Shown here piece by piece: positions 11,011 through 19,930 of a DNA stretch of 39,957 nt (position 1 is the first letter of the stretch; each line of letters starts with the position of its first letter). The DNA lies in contig JAHITJ010000129.1 in NCBI GenBank assembly GCA_018817795.1, positions 1 to 39,957 on the forward strand, in the 5' to 3' direction. The position numbers and the translations under genes are program-made. The stretch comes from Myxococcota bacterium (GTDB taxonomy: Bacteria > Myxococcota_A > Polyangia > HGW-17). The notes beneath the pieces are model-generated. The model saw nothing but the letters and a program-made list of their open reading frames with translations. It had not been told where the DNA came from and made no database searches.

Positions 11011-11026
11011 CCGGGTTCAGGCCCGG
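11011..11026. terminator. Possible hairpin between convergent genes
   Basis: CCGGG-TTCAGG-CCCGG gives a 5-bp GC stem between the convergent stops at 11003 and 11085. No T-run follows on either strand, so termination there is weakly supported. Confidence 0.25.
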
Positions 11027-11084
11027 ACGTTTGCCGATAACAGTTTAAATATTATGCAACTCATCATAGGATCGGAGCCGGGAA

Positions 11085-14000
11085 TTACTCGACCAGGTCC
11101 ATCGGACCGAACGGGGCGGGGACCAGGCGGGACTTCGAGGAGACGACCACGTCGGCCACGCGCAGCGGCGTGGAGCCCGCGGCAAAGGGCAGCAGGCGGG
11201 TGGTGCCGTAACTGACGATCTTCACGCTGCCCTTGACCGAACCCGACGGGGCCGAGCCTGTCCGGGGCACCACGAAGATCTGGTAGCGGCCGCGCTTCTC
11301 CATCGAGGTGGCCAACTGCTCGGTCACCTTCGACTGCACGCTCTGGGCCTGCAGGCGCCTCGAGCCGCCGGCGAAACTCACCACGCGACCCTCGGGCGTC
11401 AGGACGATCAGATCCAACTGTGCATCCCCTTCCCATGCGGCCTCCAGGTTCAGCGAATCGGGGCGAATTCTCGTCTTGGCTTCTTCGTTCATCTTTCGCT
11501 CGGCCGACGTGCGGGCCGACTTCGTCAGCAGCCCGAAGAACCGATCCGCATCCTGCGTGCACTGTACGGCGACGACCTGGTGCTCCCAGTTCTTGGGGGC
11601 CGCCAGCGCCCGCGGCACCGCATGGGCACACATCATCGAAAATTCACCCAGTGAGCGATAGGCGCCGAACATGCGGTCATGGGCTGCCTCCGAGCCCGGG
11701 TTCGCGTCGATGGCGCTCTCGAGCAGCTCGATGGCCTTGTCCGCCTGACCGCCCAGCAGCGCGAGCTCGGCGAGGACCACCAGCGCTTCGGCGTCCATGG
11801 CGTCCTTCTCCAGCCACTTCTGTGCCAGCTTGCGCGCCTCCTCCAGTTGGCCCGCCTGCATCAGGGTCCGCACCAGGGACTGCATCCGGTCCCGGCTCTC
11901 GGGCTTCTCGGCCAGCTCGGCGCGCTTCTTCTGCACCTCGGTCCAGTCCGCCACGGCGTTGTCCACGCTGGCGGTGATCGCGGCCACCCGGTACCACTCC
12001 TTCTTCATGCGGATCATGCGGCGGCCCCGGCGGCTGCGGGCCATATCGCGGGGCATCATCTCGTCGTCCATGGAACGCTCCATCTTCGCGGCCGGCGGTG
12101 CCGACATCGCAGACGCCGAAGGCATGAGCCCTCCCATTTCCATGCTCTCCTTTTCCCCGCTCTTGCCCGGCGCGGGCGCGGGTCCGGAGACCTCGGCCTC
12201 CTGGCTCTCCTCGGTGCCCGTCCAGTCCACGGCCGGACGCGTGTCGGCCACGCCGAACGCCTTGGCCATGGCAGGGCTCTCGAGCACCAGCAGGCTCGTG
12301 TGGCGGGACAGCACGTGATAATCCTTTGACAGTTGGACGATCTCCTTGACCATCTCCGCGCCACCACCGGCGGCCTGCAGGTCGTCGATGCGACCCTGGG
12401 CCCAGATGCGCGGCACGAAGGCGTTTCCGGCGGCCGTCACCGGATCGAGCTTGACCTGGTATTCGCGCTTGAACGGGACCCCCTCGAGCTCGCCCGTGAT
12501 CACCATCGCACCCTCCACCGGCGTGGTGGGGACGCGCATCGCCAGCAGCAGCTCCTCGCCGGGCCAGATCAGGTCGGTCTTCTCCGGGGCGAGCTGGGTC
12601 ACGCCATCCGGGAATTTGAACTGCGTCTTGGTCACCGGGATGCCCAGCTGGCGTTGCAGCACGCGCCAGGCCAGCGCGGCGACCCGCGTGCCCGGCGTCA
12701 GGCCCAGCATCGAACCGTTGCCGTTTCTGGCCAGGGAGCGCAGCACCACCTCGTCGGTCTCACCGCCGAGGCCGACGGTCGTCAGGCGGGCTCTACCCAC
12801 CAGTCCTGCGGTCTTCCGTCCGAGCCGCGCAGGGTCGGTCTCGCCCACGCTGGGGATGCCGTCGCCCAGCAGCACGAAGCGGGTGTGTACGGCCTTCTCG
12901 CCGTGCAGCGTCACGATCTTGCCGACCGCATCAAGGGTCGCGGCCAGCGAAGAGGACCCGGCGGCCTCCAGGGAGGCAATTTTACCGAAGATCTTCTCCG
13001 CGAGCACATCCGACGCCACCTGATCATCGATCAGCGTGGCACACTGATGATTGCAGGCGAGCAGGCTCACACGGTGCGAACCTCCAAGCTCTCCGACGAG
13101 CAGGCGGGCCACCTCGGCGGCGCGCTGCAGACGCGCCTTCTGCACGCTGTAGGAGCGGTCCACCACCAGCACCAGGTGCAACGGATCGGAGCCGTTGTAC
13201 GCCGGCAGGATGGGCTTCAGTGCCACCAGCGCATAGCCGTCGGCCTCGGGCTTTTCAGGCTGTTTGTAGGACCAGGCACGGATCTCGCGGCCGGGCTTCT
13301 CATCCGGGATGTCGATGACGAGATCTCCCTCCGGCCGGAAGTTTTCCCGGACCATCCTCAGGATGCCCGTGGAGCTCTCCTGCTTCCGCTCCGGGGCGAA
13401 CGGGGCGATCCGCAGGCGTCCAACGTCGCTGATGCCGCCGATGGTCGCCACGAGGCTGAACTTCTCCGTAGAGACCTTGTCCTGGGCGCCGGCGGCCAGC
13501 GGAAGCACATAGCGACTGCCGCCCGGGATCGGCTCAAGCACCTGGGTGTAGGCGATCCGCACGCGGCGGCTGCCCTTTTTGGGAATCGGGAAGATCTTCA
13601 ACTCGAACTGCGAGCCCTTCTTCCAGTTCAGCAGGGCCGGGTCATGCCACGGACCGGGCACCCAGACGTACTCCACGACTTCCTTCTTCTGCTGCTTGGG
13701 CGCCGCGTTGCGAAGCACGCCGGCCCAGATCTTGTCGCCCTGATCGCGGGCGACGATGGCGCCATGCTCCCACTTGCCCTCGACGACCAGGTCCAGCCCC
13801 GCGATCTGTGCGTCGGGGGGCATCGGAAATGTATATATCCCCTCGAGGGTGTCGTCGGAGTCGTTCATGAACTCCTCCTCCACCTCGGTGCGCACGATGC
13901 GACCCTGGATCTTCACATCCACGGCATGATCGATCAGGCGCAGTGCCAGCTCCGTGTCGGCCCCGGCGCCCGGACGGCGCGCCTTGAGGCGGCCGAAACC

Positions 14001-14909
14001 GCTGGTCTGGTCGGGGGTCTCGGGCTTGTCGGAGGCCCACTCGGCCGCGTAACCGAGGTTGGCTGCAACCTGGGTGATCGGGACCTCGTCCCCGCGCAGG
14101 ATGGCCTCGCCGCCGGCCCGCACGTCCACCGAACGATCGCCGGACTTCGCGATGACATGTCCACGCAGCACGTTGACCACGGCCATGCCGGCCAACTGGC
14201 TGACCAGCAGCCGGGTGCCGACCACGTCGACCTGCCCTGAGGACGTGCGCACCAGCAGCGGAGGCAGACCCTTCTGGCGTACCACGTCGAGCAGCACCTC
14301 GCCGGCTTCGAGCTTCATGGAACGGTCCGTCGCATCCGTGAACGCGACCTGCGTGTTCTCGTTGAGCCATACGCGGGTGCCCTCCGACAGCGTCAGCAGT
14401 GCGCGCTCGCCGGCAACCGTCTCCACCTTCGCGATCTTCTCCGGCAGCGCCGTGCGCGTCCCCGCACGGTCGAGCTTCTCGGCAGACACCACCTGCAGGC
14501 GTGCCCCGCCAGCGGCATCATTCTTTACTGGATATCCTGGGCCGCCGCCGCCACCTTCGTCGCCGCGCAACCACCAGATTCCGCCACCGACGACGACCAC
14601 CAACGCGATCACCGCCGCCAGACCAAGCGCAGGACGCAGGAGCCATCCGGAGCGGCGCTCAGGCTGTCGCAGTTTCCCGGCCGCGCGGGCTGTTTTTGCC
14701 AGTTGTTCCGGGGAGACCGACAGGGAGAACGCGGAGCCGGCACGATCCAGCAACCGCACCAGGCGCTCCGACGCACGTACCTCGACCTGGCAGGCCACGC
14801 ACTCGCGTACATGGCGCTCCAGCTCGGACGACAGTTCCTTGACGACCTCAGGATCGGACGACGCGAGGTCCCTGATTTCCTGACACAGATTCTGATTGTT
14901 CGTTTTCAT
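11085..14909 (-). CDS. Anti-sigma factor fused to FecR, VIT, VWA and TPR domains
   Basis: This 1274-residue protein is a multi-domain transmembrane regulator. Domains in order: a zinc-binding anti-sigma domain with H33-x3-C37-x2-C40; one membrane helix at about 92-114; a Gly-rich linker; a FecR-like domain (about 140-285); a VIT domain (about 318-470, EEFMNDSDDTLEGIYTFPMP); a VWA domain whose MIDAS starts D584-R-S-Y-S; a Pro/Met-rich linker; TPR-like helices (about 1020-1120); and a C-terminal beta domain resembling DUF2135 (LEAAWEGDAQLDLIVLTPEG). The ATG at 14909 is preferred over the GTG at 14921 because GGAGG stands 4 nt upstream. The start lies inside the 3' end of the ECF sigma gene, the normal arrangement for a sigma/anti-sigma pair. 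By family knowledge it should hold the sigma factor at the membrane. Sensing through the extracytoplasmic VIT/VWA part is inference. Confidence 0.88.
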   Translation of the reverse strand: MKTNNQNLCQEIRDLASSDPEVVKELSSELERHVRECVACQVEVRASERLVRLLDRAGSAFSLSVSPEQLAKTARAAGKLRQPERRSGWLLRPALGLAAVIALVVVVGGGIWWLRGDEGGGGGPGYPVKNDAAGGARLQVVSAEKLDRAGTRTALPEKIAKVETVAGERALLTLSEGTRVWLNENTQVAFTDATDRSMKLEAGEVLLDVVRQKGLPPLLVRTSSGQVDVVGTRLLVSQLAGMAVVNVLRGHVIAKSGDRSVDVRAGGEAILRGDEVPITQVAANLGYAAEWASDKPETPDQTSGFGRLKARRPGAGADTELALRLIDHAVDVKIQGRIVRTEVEEEFMNDSDDTLEGIYTFPMPPDAQIAGLDLVVEGKWEHGAIVARDQGDKIWAGVLRNAAPKQQKKEVVEYVWVPGPWHDPALLNWKKGSQFELKIFPIPKKGSRRVRIAYTQVLEPIPGGSRYVLPLAAGAQDKVSTEKFSLVATIGGISDVGRLRIAPFAPERKQESSTGILRMVRENFRPEGDLVIDIPDEKPGREIRAWSYKQPEKPEADGYALVALKPILPAYNGSDPLHLVLVVDRSYSVQKARLQRAAEVARLLVGELGGSHRVSLLACNHQCATLIDDQVASDVLAEKIFGKIASLEAAGSSSLAATLDAVGKIVTLHGEKAVHTRFVLLGDGIPSVGETDPARLGRKTAGLVGRARLTTVGLGGETDEVVLRSLARNGNGSMLGLTPGTRVAALAWRVLQRQLGIPVTKTQFKFPDGVTQLAPEKTDLIWPGEELLLAMRVPTTPVEGAMVITGELEGVPFKREYQVKLDPVTAAGNAFVPRIWAQGRIDDLQAAGGGAEMVKEIVQLSKDYHVLSRHTSLLVLESPAMAKAFGVADTRPAVDWTGTEESQEAEVSGPAPAPGKSGEKESMEMGGLMPSASAMSAPPAAKMERSMDDEMMPRDMARSRRGRRMIRMKKEWYRVAAITASVDNAVADWTEVQKKRAELAEKPESRDRMQSLVRTLMQAGQLEEARKLAQKWLEKDAMDAEALVVLAELALLGGQADKAIELLESAIDANPGSEAAHDRMFGAYRSLGEFSMMCAHAVPRALAAPKNWEHQVVAVQCTQDADRFFGLLTKSARTSAERKMNEEAKTRIRPDSLNLEAAWEGDAQLDLIVLTPEGRVVSFAGGSRRLQAQSVQSKVTEQLATSMEKRGRYQIFVVPRTGSAPSGSVKGSVKIVSYGTTRLLPFAAGSTPLRVADVVVSSKSRLVPAPFGPMDLVE

Positions 14910-15483
14910 CTTGACCTCCACGGGGGTTCTCAGGCTTCATCAACACGGGCCGCAACGCTTCCCGCAGCGCCCCGACCCCGAGACTGACCCGCTTGCGTGC
15001 GTTGGCCGGACTGATCTCCAGCATGTCCGCGATCTCCTGCATCGAAAAATGACCCTGGTAGTGCAGCAGCACCGCCTCGCGCAGGGCCGGCTTCAGGTCG
15101 GCCAGCGCCGCGTCGAGCAGCACCTGCTCCTCGCTGCGCACGGCGTTGTCCTCCGAGGACCGGCAGTGCGCGTTCTCCGCGCTGGAATCCGCGAAAAAGC
15201 GACCGAACAGGCTCCGGCGGCGGTCCCGGCGGCGCAGGTGCGAGGCGCACAGGTTGCGGGCGATGCCATAGAGCCACGCCCGCGGCGACGACTCGGCGCG
15301 GAAGGTCTCCATGGCGCGCCAGGCCTCGATGAACGTCTCCTGCAGCAGGTCCTCGCCCTCGGCCGCGGATCCGGCGAGCGCGCAGCAGAAGCGGCCGATG
15401 GGCTGCGCCCAGGCCCGGGCCATGAGCTCCAGCGCCCTCTCCCGGTGTCCTTCCCTCATCATCGACAAGATTTGCTGTTCCAT
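14848..15483 (-). CDS. ECF-type RNA polymerase sigma factor
   Basis: The protein has 211 residues. Region 2 is visible as 'AEGEDLLQETFIEAWRAM' followed by 'RAWLYGIARNLCASHLRRR', and region 4 as 'LKPALREAVLLHYQGHF' with the helix-turn-helix 'SMQEIADMLEISPANARKRV'. This is the standard sigma-70 ECF layout. It directs RNA polymerase to a small regulon. Its 3' end overlaps the start of the anti-sigma/VWA gene by 62 bp, so the two are co-transcribed and coupled. The C-terminal extension after region 4 (about 25 residues, polar) is largely dictated by this overlap. Start ATG at 15483. The upstream GGGATGGGATT is only a weak ribosome-binding site. Regulation is probably by release from its partner protein in response to an envelope signal. 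Confidence 0.92.
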   Translation of the reverse strand: MEQQILSMMREGHRERALELMARAWAQPIGRFCCALAGSAAEGEDLLQETFIEAWRAMETFRAESSPRAWLYGIARNLCASHLRRRDRRRSLFGRFFADSSAENAHCRSSEDNAVRSEEQVLLDAALADLKPALREAVLLHYQGHFSMQEIADMLEISPANARKRVSLGVGALREALRPVLMKPENPRGGQDENEQSESVSGNQGPRVVRS

Positions 15484-15596
15484 GTGAATCCCATCCCGTC
15501 ACCTGTTGTGCGGTCGCGAACCTCGAAAACGTGAACGATCGGTGCGATCTTTTTCCCAAAGCCACTATTTTGCAAGAAAAATTTGAACTGTCTGGA

Positions 15597-18500
15597 TTAT
15601 TTCTGCATCCGGCGCGACACTTCCTCGCAGGCCGGCTTGTAGGACATCGAGCAGGCCTTGAGCAGGTACTGCATGCCGCTCTTCTCATCCTTGTCGAGGC
15701 CGGGGAAGCCCTGCATGAGCATGTGCCCGAAGGACATGCAGGCGGCGCCGGACAGGTACTTTGCACAGGCGTTCTTCAGGATTCCGGAGGCCTCGCTCAC
15801 CAGCGCCCGGTCCCCGTTCACGCTGAACTTCTCGAGGAGCACCGTGGCCAGGTTCGTGCAGGCCTTTCCGCTGGTGCGCCCACAGGCCCAGCGGTAGTGC
15901 TTTTCGGCGAGCTCTGCGGACTGGGGACCCGGCGTGCCCTCCCAGTAGTAGGTGCCCAGCTCGGCGCAACTGTCGATGTCCTCCAGCTCGCAGGCCTTCT
16001 TCATGTTGACGAAGGCCTCGGCCTTCTCCGGGTCGAGACCGTCGGACTTCTCCTGCCAGACCGCGAGGGTGTGACAGGCCCACGGCTGGTTCTCCGCGCA
16101 GCCCTCCTCGAACACCGGGCGGAAGGCCATGAAGGTTGCCTTCTCCTGCGCGGTCCCCTCCTCGGCGGCTATCAGCATCTTCACGGCCCCCACCATCATG
16201 CAGGCCCGCAGGTCCTGTGTCTTCAGGCAGGCCTTCTCGAGTTGTTCGTAGACAAACTTCTTTTCCTTGAAGAATTCCAGCGCCACCTGGCAGGACAGTT
16301 GCGTCCCAGACGAACATTCCCCCAGGTTCCACCACACGTAATCGCGCCCCGCTTCCTCCGTGATCACCTTGCGATCAAACCAGTCCGCCAACTGCCCGCA
16401 GCTCTCGATCCACTGGTGCTTCCAGCAGGCCGCGGCCGTCCCCAGCAGGGCCGTGCGCAGCGGCACCAACCGGCTGGAGGTCGCGTACATCCGTCCCAGG
16501 GCGAGGCAGCCCGCGAGGAGGCCCCCGCCGCAGGCCTTGTCGTACATGTTCACGATGCGCTCGGCCAGGGCAGCGTCGGGCGTGCCCTGACTCTCGAGCC
16601 GGCCGGCCAGGTCCAGGCAGGCATCTGCGTCGCCATCGGCGCATCCCTTCTCCATCAGGTCCGGCCAGGAATAGGTCGGCGGCGCCTTGAGGTGGCCGGA
16701 ATGCACCCCCTGGGCCAGGAGCCTGCACGCCATTCCGCTGCCATCCTTGCAAGCGACCTCGAGGCTACCCTGCTGCTGGACCACGACGTCCCAGCGCCCG
16801 GCCTCCATCAACTCCCGGACCCACCAGGTGCAGGAGACCTGACGCATCCCGGTCGTCAGCACCGCGTCCTCATTGCCGCCGCAGGCTTTCTTCAGCGCCG
16901 CCTCAGCCGTGACTTCCGGGTCCGGATGCACGCGCCTCTCCCGGATCAGCCGGCCGATCATGAAGCAGGACAGGGCATCGTTCTGCCCGCACCCGGCGGT
17001 GGCCATCGTGAGGGCGCTGGTCCAGCGTCCAAGGTTCAGCCCCATCAGCATCGATGCCATGCCGCAACTGACCGGACTCCCCTCGCGGCAGCCCGCCATG
17101 CCCCAGGCCATCTTGCGGAGGTTCCGAAACGGCGGGTTCTCCTCCCCGGCGTCCTCCTCGATCTCGGAGGCGAGCTGCATCACCTGGGAGCAGGTATCGG
17201 CGAAGCCCCACAGGCAGGCCCGCTCCACCTTGTCAAACAGGGAACGGCGGATCGCCGGACGGTCCTTCTCGGGCCGGCTCTCCAGCGGCGGCCAGGTCTG
17301 CAACACCAGGTAGCAGGCGAACGGGTTGCCGCGCCGGCACCACTGCTCCAACTTCTCACGGATCATGCCCAGGCGCGCGCCGTTGGCTCCGTCGAAACGG
17401 GTCATCTCCCCGGAGGACACGCTCGTCAGCAGCTGCTCGTCGATGATCAACTCCACGCAGGACAACGGATGTCCGGCCGCGCACGATCGCCTCACGGCCT
17501 CGAGCCACGGCGCGGAGTGTTTTTCGAGGTAGAGGTGCGAGTACAGGAAGCAGCCTTCGCCATCGCCGTGCGTGCAGGACCTCTCCAGGCTGAGCCGGGC
17601 CGAAGGACAGGCGGTGGCGCCGCACGCGCTGCGCTGCTTCATCCCCTCCACATGGCACGCCGCCGCGTGGTTCTTCTCGCAGGAGCTGGCCAGGATCGCG
17701 GCAGAACCTGCGGGGTCCGGCTCGTCGCCCAGGCCGTCCTCCACCATCAGGGCCCACAGCGCGCAGGCCTCCCCGAAGCCGGCTTCGCAGAGCTTCTGCA
17801 CGCGATCGCGGTCCGGGCGGAGCTCCTTGCCTTGCTTGCCCTGGATCTGGCTGCGGTCGAGCCAGTTCACCACCGTCAACAACCACAGCCTGGCCGGATC
17901 CGCCGCCACCGACGGGAGCAGGTCCTCAAAGCGCGACGCCGGCAGCATGATCGGCAGTCCGGGCGCCTTCGCCGGCGCGGCCTTCGGCTCGGCCGGCCAC
18001 TCCATGTGAACCGCAGCGGCCTTCATCGCCGCGTGCATCCGGATCAGGCTCACCGCGATGGTCAGGCGGAAGCGGCCTGCGTCGTTGCGGCCGGTCTGCA
18101 TCCGCACCAGCACGTCGGCCTTGCGGAAGCGGCGCAGTCGGTATCCTCCGCGCGCGAGGTCGGCGGCCAGCTCGGAAAGGTTCCGGTACCGCACGGACAG
18201 GAAGCGGCCAGAGGGATGGAAGGAGAGCTCGAAGCGCAGCCACTGGGCCAGGAACTCGTGGTAGGTCGTGGTGGCGCCCCGGGCGTCCACGGCGGGGAGG
18301 ACGGCCACGCGGTAGTGATCATCCAGGCTGGCCGGGAAGATCATCCCCCACAGTTGGTGGAACTTCCCGAGCCCTTCAGGCTCACCGCACACGACCTGGT
18401 AGGCGTTCTTCTCGCAGGTCGGGAACGTGCGCGCCGACAAGTCGCCCAGGAGCGGCCCGAACCACGCATCCTCGGCCTCGGTCTGCACCTCGTGGTCCCC

Positions 18501-18755
18501 GGCCCAGACCTGCTTCTCCCGGTCGACGAAGCGCCGGAACTCGGCCTTCCAGTGCATGCCGCAGGCGGCCTTCGCCTCGGACTCGAGGGCCTCGGGGGCC
18601 ACGTTGGTGAGGTTCACCACGGGCCCTTCGTCGGTGGGCACCTTCGGGACCTTGCACTGCGTGGCCTTCTCCGGTTTGGGCGGGACACAGGCTGAAGCTC
18701 CCCCCATCACCAGTACCGTGAGCGTGGCAACGGCGCGGATCCATCGGTTGATCAT
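15597..18755 (-). CDS. Large Cys-rich Sel1/Hcp-like repeat lipoprotein
   Basis: The 1052-residue protein starts at the ATG at 18755, which has AAGGAG 5 nt upstream, although the frame opens a little earlier. The signal segment ends GGASAC (Cys23), an acceptable but not ideal lipobox. After an N-terminal domain of about 300 residues, the rest is a long series of helical hairpins of the form 'C....G..A..AC..LG..Y..G', for example KKACELEDIDSCAELGTYYW and EEGCAENQPWACHTLAVW. Two cysteines spaced about 7-8 apart recur in nearly every unit. This is the pattern of Sel1-like repeats in Helicobacter cysteine-rich proteins, where each helical pair is locked by a disulfide. It should be a rigid extracytoplasmic solenoid for protein binding. 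It lies upstream of the sigma gene on the same strand. Confidence 0.82.
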   Translation of the reverse strand: MINRWIRAVATLTVLVMGGASACVPPKPEKATQCKVPKVPTDEGPVVNLTNVAPEALESEAKAACGMHWKAEFRRFVDREKQVWAGDHEVQTEAEDAWFGPLLGDLSARTFPTCEKNAYQVVCGEPEGLGKFHQLWGMIFPASLDDHYRVAVLPAVDARGATTTYHEFLAQWLRFELSFHPSGRFLSVRYRNLSELAADLARGGYRLRRFRKADVLVRMQTGRNDAGRFRLTIAVSLIRMHAAMKAAAVHMEWPAEPKAAPAKAPGLPIMLPASRFEDLLPSVAADPARLWLLTVVNWLDRSQIQGKQGKELRPDRDRVQKLCEAGFGEACALWALMVEDGLGDEPDPAGSAAILASSCEKNHAAACHVEGMKQRSACGATACPSARLSLERSCTHGDGEGCFLYSHLYLEKHSAPWLEAVRRSCAAGHPLSCVELIIDEQLLTSVSSGEMTRFDGANGARLGMIREKLEQWCRRGNPFACYLVLQTWPPLESRPEKDRPAIRRSLFDKVERACLWGFADTCSQVMQLASEIEEDAGEENPPFRNLRKMAWGMAGCREGSPVSCGMASMLMGLNLGRWTSALTMATAGCGQNDALSCFMIGRLIRERRVHPDPEVTAEAALKKACGGNEDAVLTTGMRQVSCTWWVRELMEAGRWDVVVQQQGSLEVACKDGSGMACRLLAQGVHSGHLKAPPTYSWPDLMEKGCADGDADACLDLAGRLESQGTPDAALAERIVNMYDKACGGGLLAGCLALGRMYATSSRLVPLRTALLGTAAACWKHQWIESCGQLADWFDRKVITEEAGRDYVWWNLGECSSGTQLSCQVALEFFKEKKFVYEQLEKACLKTQDLRACMMVGAVKMLIAAEEGTAQEKATFMAFRPVFEEGCAENQPWACHTLAVWQEKSDGLDPEKAEAFVNMKKACELEDIDSCAELGTYYWEGTPGPQSAELAEKHYRWACGRTSGKACTNLATVLLEKFSVNGDRALVSEASGILKNACAKYLSGAACMSFGHMLMQGFPGLDKDEKSGMQYLLKACSMSYKPACEEVSRRMQK

Positions 18756-18803
18756 GGTTTCTCCTTGGCCCGGGAAGAGGATGTAATCATCCCGTATGAT
18801 CAT

Positions 18804-18832
18804 GAAATAAAACAAGGTTTAATTGATGTCAA
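18804..18832 (-). promoter_or_regulatory. Candidate sigma-70 promoter of the Hcp-like lipoprotein gene
   Basis: On the minus strand TTGACA (18832-18827) is followed after 17 nt by TATTTC (18809-18804). The ATG lies about 50 nt further on, in an AT-rich spacer between genes. The -35 is perfect and the -10 is weak. Confidence 0.45.
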
Positions 18833-18892
18833 TTTTTAATTTTAGACTGAAAAATGGACAAGTCCATCCGCTCATGTGGCGTCTTTGTTCAA

Positions 18893-19375
18893 CTACCGCT
18901 CGCGCTGGATCCAGTCCGGGAAGAAAAGTTCCAGTTCCATGTGCGTGGCGGCCGGATTGCATGGTGGGTGTACGATGATTCCACCGCAGGACACCGGCGA
19001 ATTTTTCTGCATGAACTGCTTGAACTCCTCTTCCCGGTCGGCCGGGATCATATACCCGCCCGACTCGAAGCCATGATCGGTGCCGTCGACCTGGACCAGA
19101 TGTCCGCTGCGGTAGCGCTTCTGGTTCGGGGCGCAGGACGGACAGTGCTGCAACCGCAGGCTGGACAATTTGCAGGTACTCTTGGGCGGCACGCCGACGT
19201 TGCGGCACGCGCCCGGCTGGTCCCTACCTCCGGGGGGTGGTCCGGGCTCCGCAGCCATGCCCATGTCCGCCGGACTTTTCATGTCCACCGTCGGCGCCGT
19301 CGCCGGCGTGTCCTTCTTTTCCCCGCCACAGGCGACGAGCACTCCCAGACAGCAGTAAAAGAACAAGTTTTTCAT
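18893..19375 (-). CDS. Small Cys-containing lipoprotein of unknown function
   Basis: The 160-residue protein starts at the ATG at 19375, which has GAGGTG 6 nt upstream and directly precedes a clean lipoprotein signal ending LVAC (Cys16). A Pro/Met-rich linker follows. The folded part carries several cysteines (QHCPSCAPN, SPVSCGGIIVH, PPCNPAATH) that suggest disulfides. No known domain is recognised. It precedes the Hcp-like lipoprotein gene on the same strand, but a promoter sits between them. The upstream side is divergent from trxA. Confidence 0.75.
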   Translation of the reverse strand: MKNLFFYCCLGVLVACGGEKKDTPATAPTVDMKSPADMGMAAEPGPPPGGRDQPGACRNVGVPPKSTCKLSSLRLQHCPSCAPNQKRYRSGHLVQVDGTDHGFESGGYMIPADREEEFKQFMQKNSPVSCGGIIVHPPCNPAATHMELELFFPDWIQRER

Positions 19376-19499
19376 GGGCATCACCTCTTTGATCCCGGAA
19401 CAACCCGAAAAATCATGCGTGGGTTTCCCGGGGATGTCAATGCGGACGCGTGTGAATAAATACTTGAAAAAAATCCGCGAAAGGGATTGGATGGAGGAC

Positions 19500-19527
19500 T
19501 TGACACCGCCCGGGACGGTCTTACAGT
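19500..19527 (+). promoter_or_regulatory. Candidate sigma-70 promoter of trxA-nth
   Basis: TTGACA (19500-19505) and TACAGT (19522-19527) are separated by 16 nt. The trxA start codon lies about 75 nt downstream. The -35 is consensus and the -10 matches at four of six positions. Confidence 0.5.
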
Positions 19528-19605
19528 GTCGTCGTCATTAGACGCGTCTGACAGATGATCCCATCCGGCGCGGCGAACCACACTTTTTGTAAGGAGAAAT
19601 GCATC

Positions 19606-19923
19606 ATGGCGATTCAAGTGACCGACAAGACGTTTGACGCGGAAGTGCTCCAGTCCCCTCTTCCGGTGCTCGTGGATTTCTGGGCCCCGTGGTGTGGACC
19701 CTGCCGCATGGTGGGTCCCGTGATGGAGGAGTTGAGCAAGGAGACCGAAGGCCGCGTGAAGGTGGTCAAGCTCGACGTGCAGGAAAATCCGGGCGTCGCC
19801 AACCGCTACGGCATCCGCTCGATCCCGACGGTCACGCTGTTTCACAAGGGCGCCCCAGCGGGGACGCTCGTGGGTGCGCGCTCCAAGGCCGACTACCTGA
19901 AGCTCGTCGAAAAGGCGTTCTGA
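19606..19923 (+). CDS. trxA: Thioredoxin
   Basis: The 105-residue protein matches the usual size. It reduces disulfides of cytoplasmic proteins using electrons from thioredoxin reductase. The active site is WCGPCR (C30 and C33), with the preceding VDFWAPW strand and the cis-proline segment SIPTVTLF. The ATG at 19606 has AAGGAG 9 nt upstream. It leads a short operon, since nth begins 7 nt after its stop. Confidence 0.96.
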   Translation: MAIQVTDKTFDAEVLQSPLPVLVDFWAPWCGPCRMVGPVMEELSKETEGRVKVVKLDVQENPGVANRYGIRSIPTVTLFHKGAPAGTLVGARSKADYLKLVEKAF

Positions 19924-19930
19924 TCCGCGC

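Noticed and set aside
15537-15554. Terminator-like GATCG-GTG-CGATC followed by T5 on the plus strand
   Set aside because: The stem is only 5 bp and no plus-strand gene reads into it, since both flanking genes are on the minus strand.
15531-18695. A frame of about 1050 codons on the plus strand opposite the Hcp-like gene
   Set aside because: It mirrors the minus-strand gene, has the same low-complexity antisense composition and lacks a credible start. The minus frame shows clear repeats and a signal peptide.
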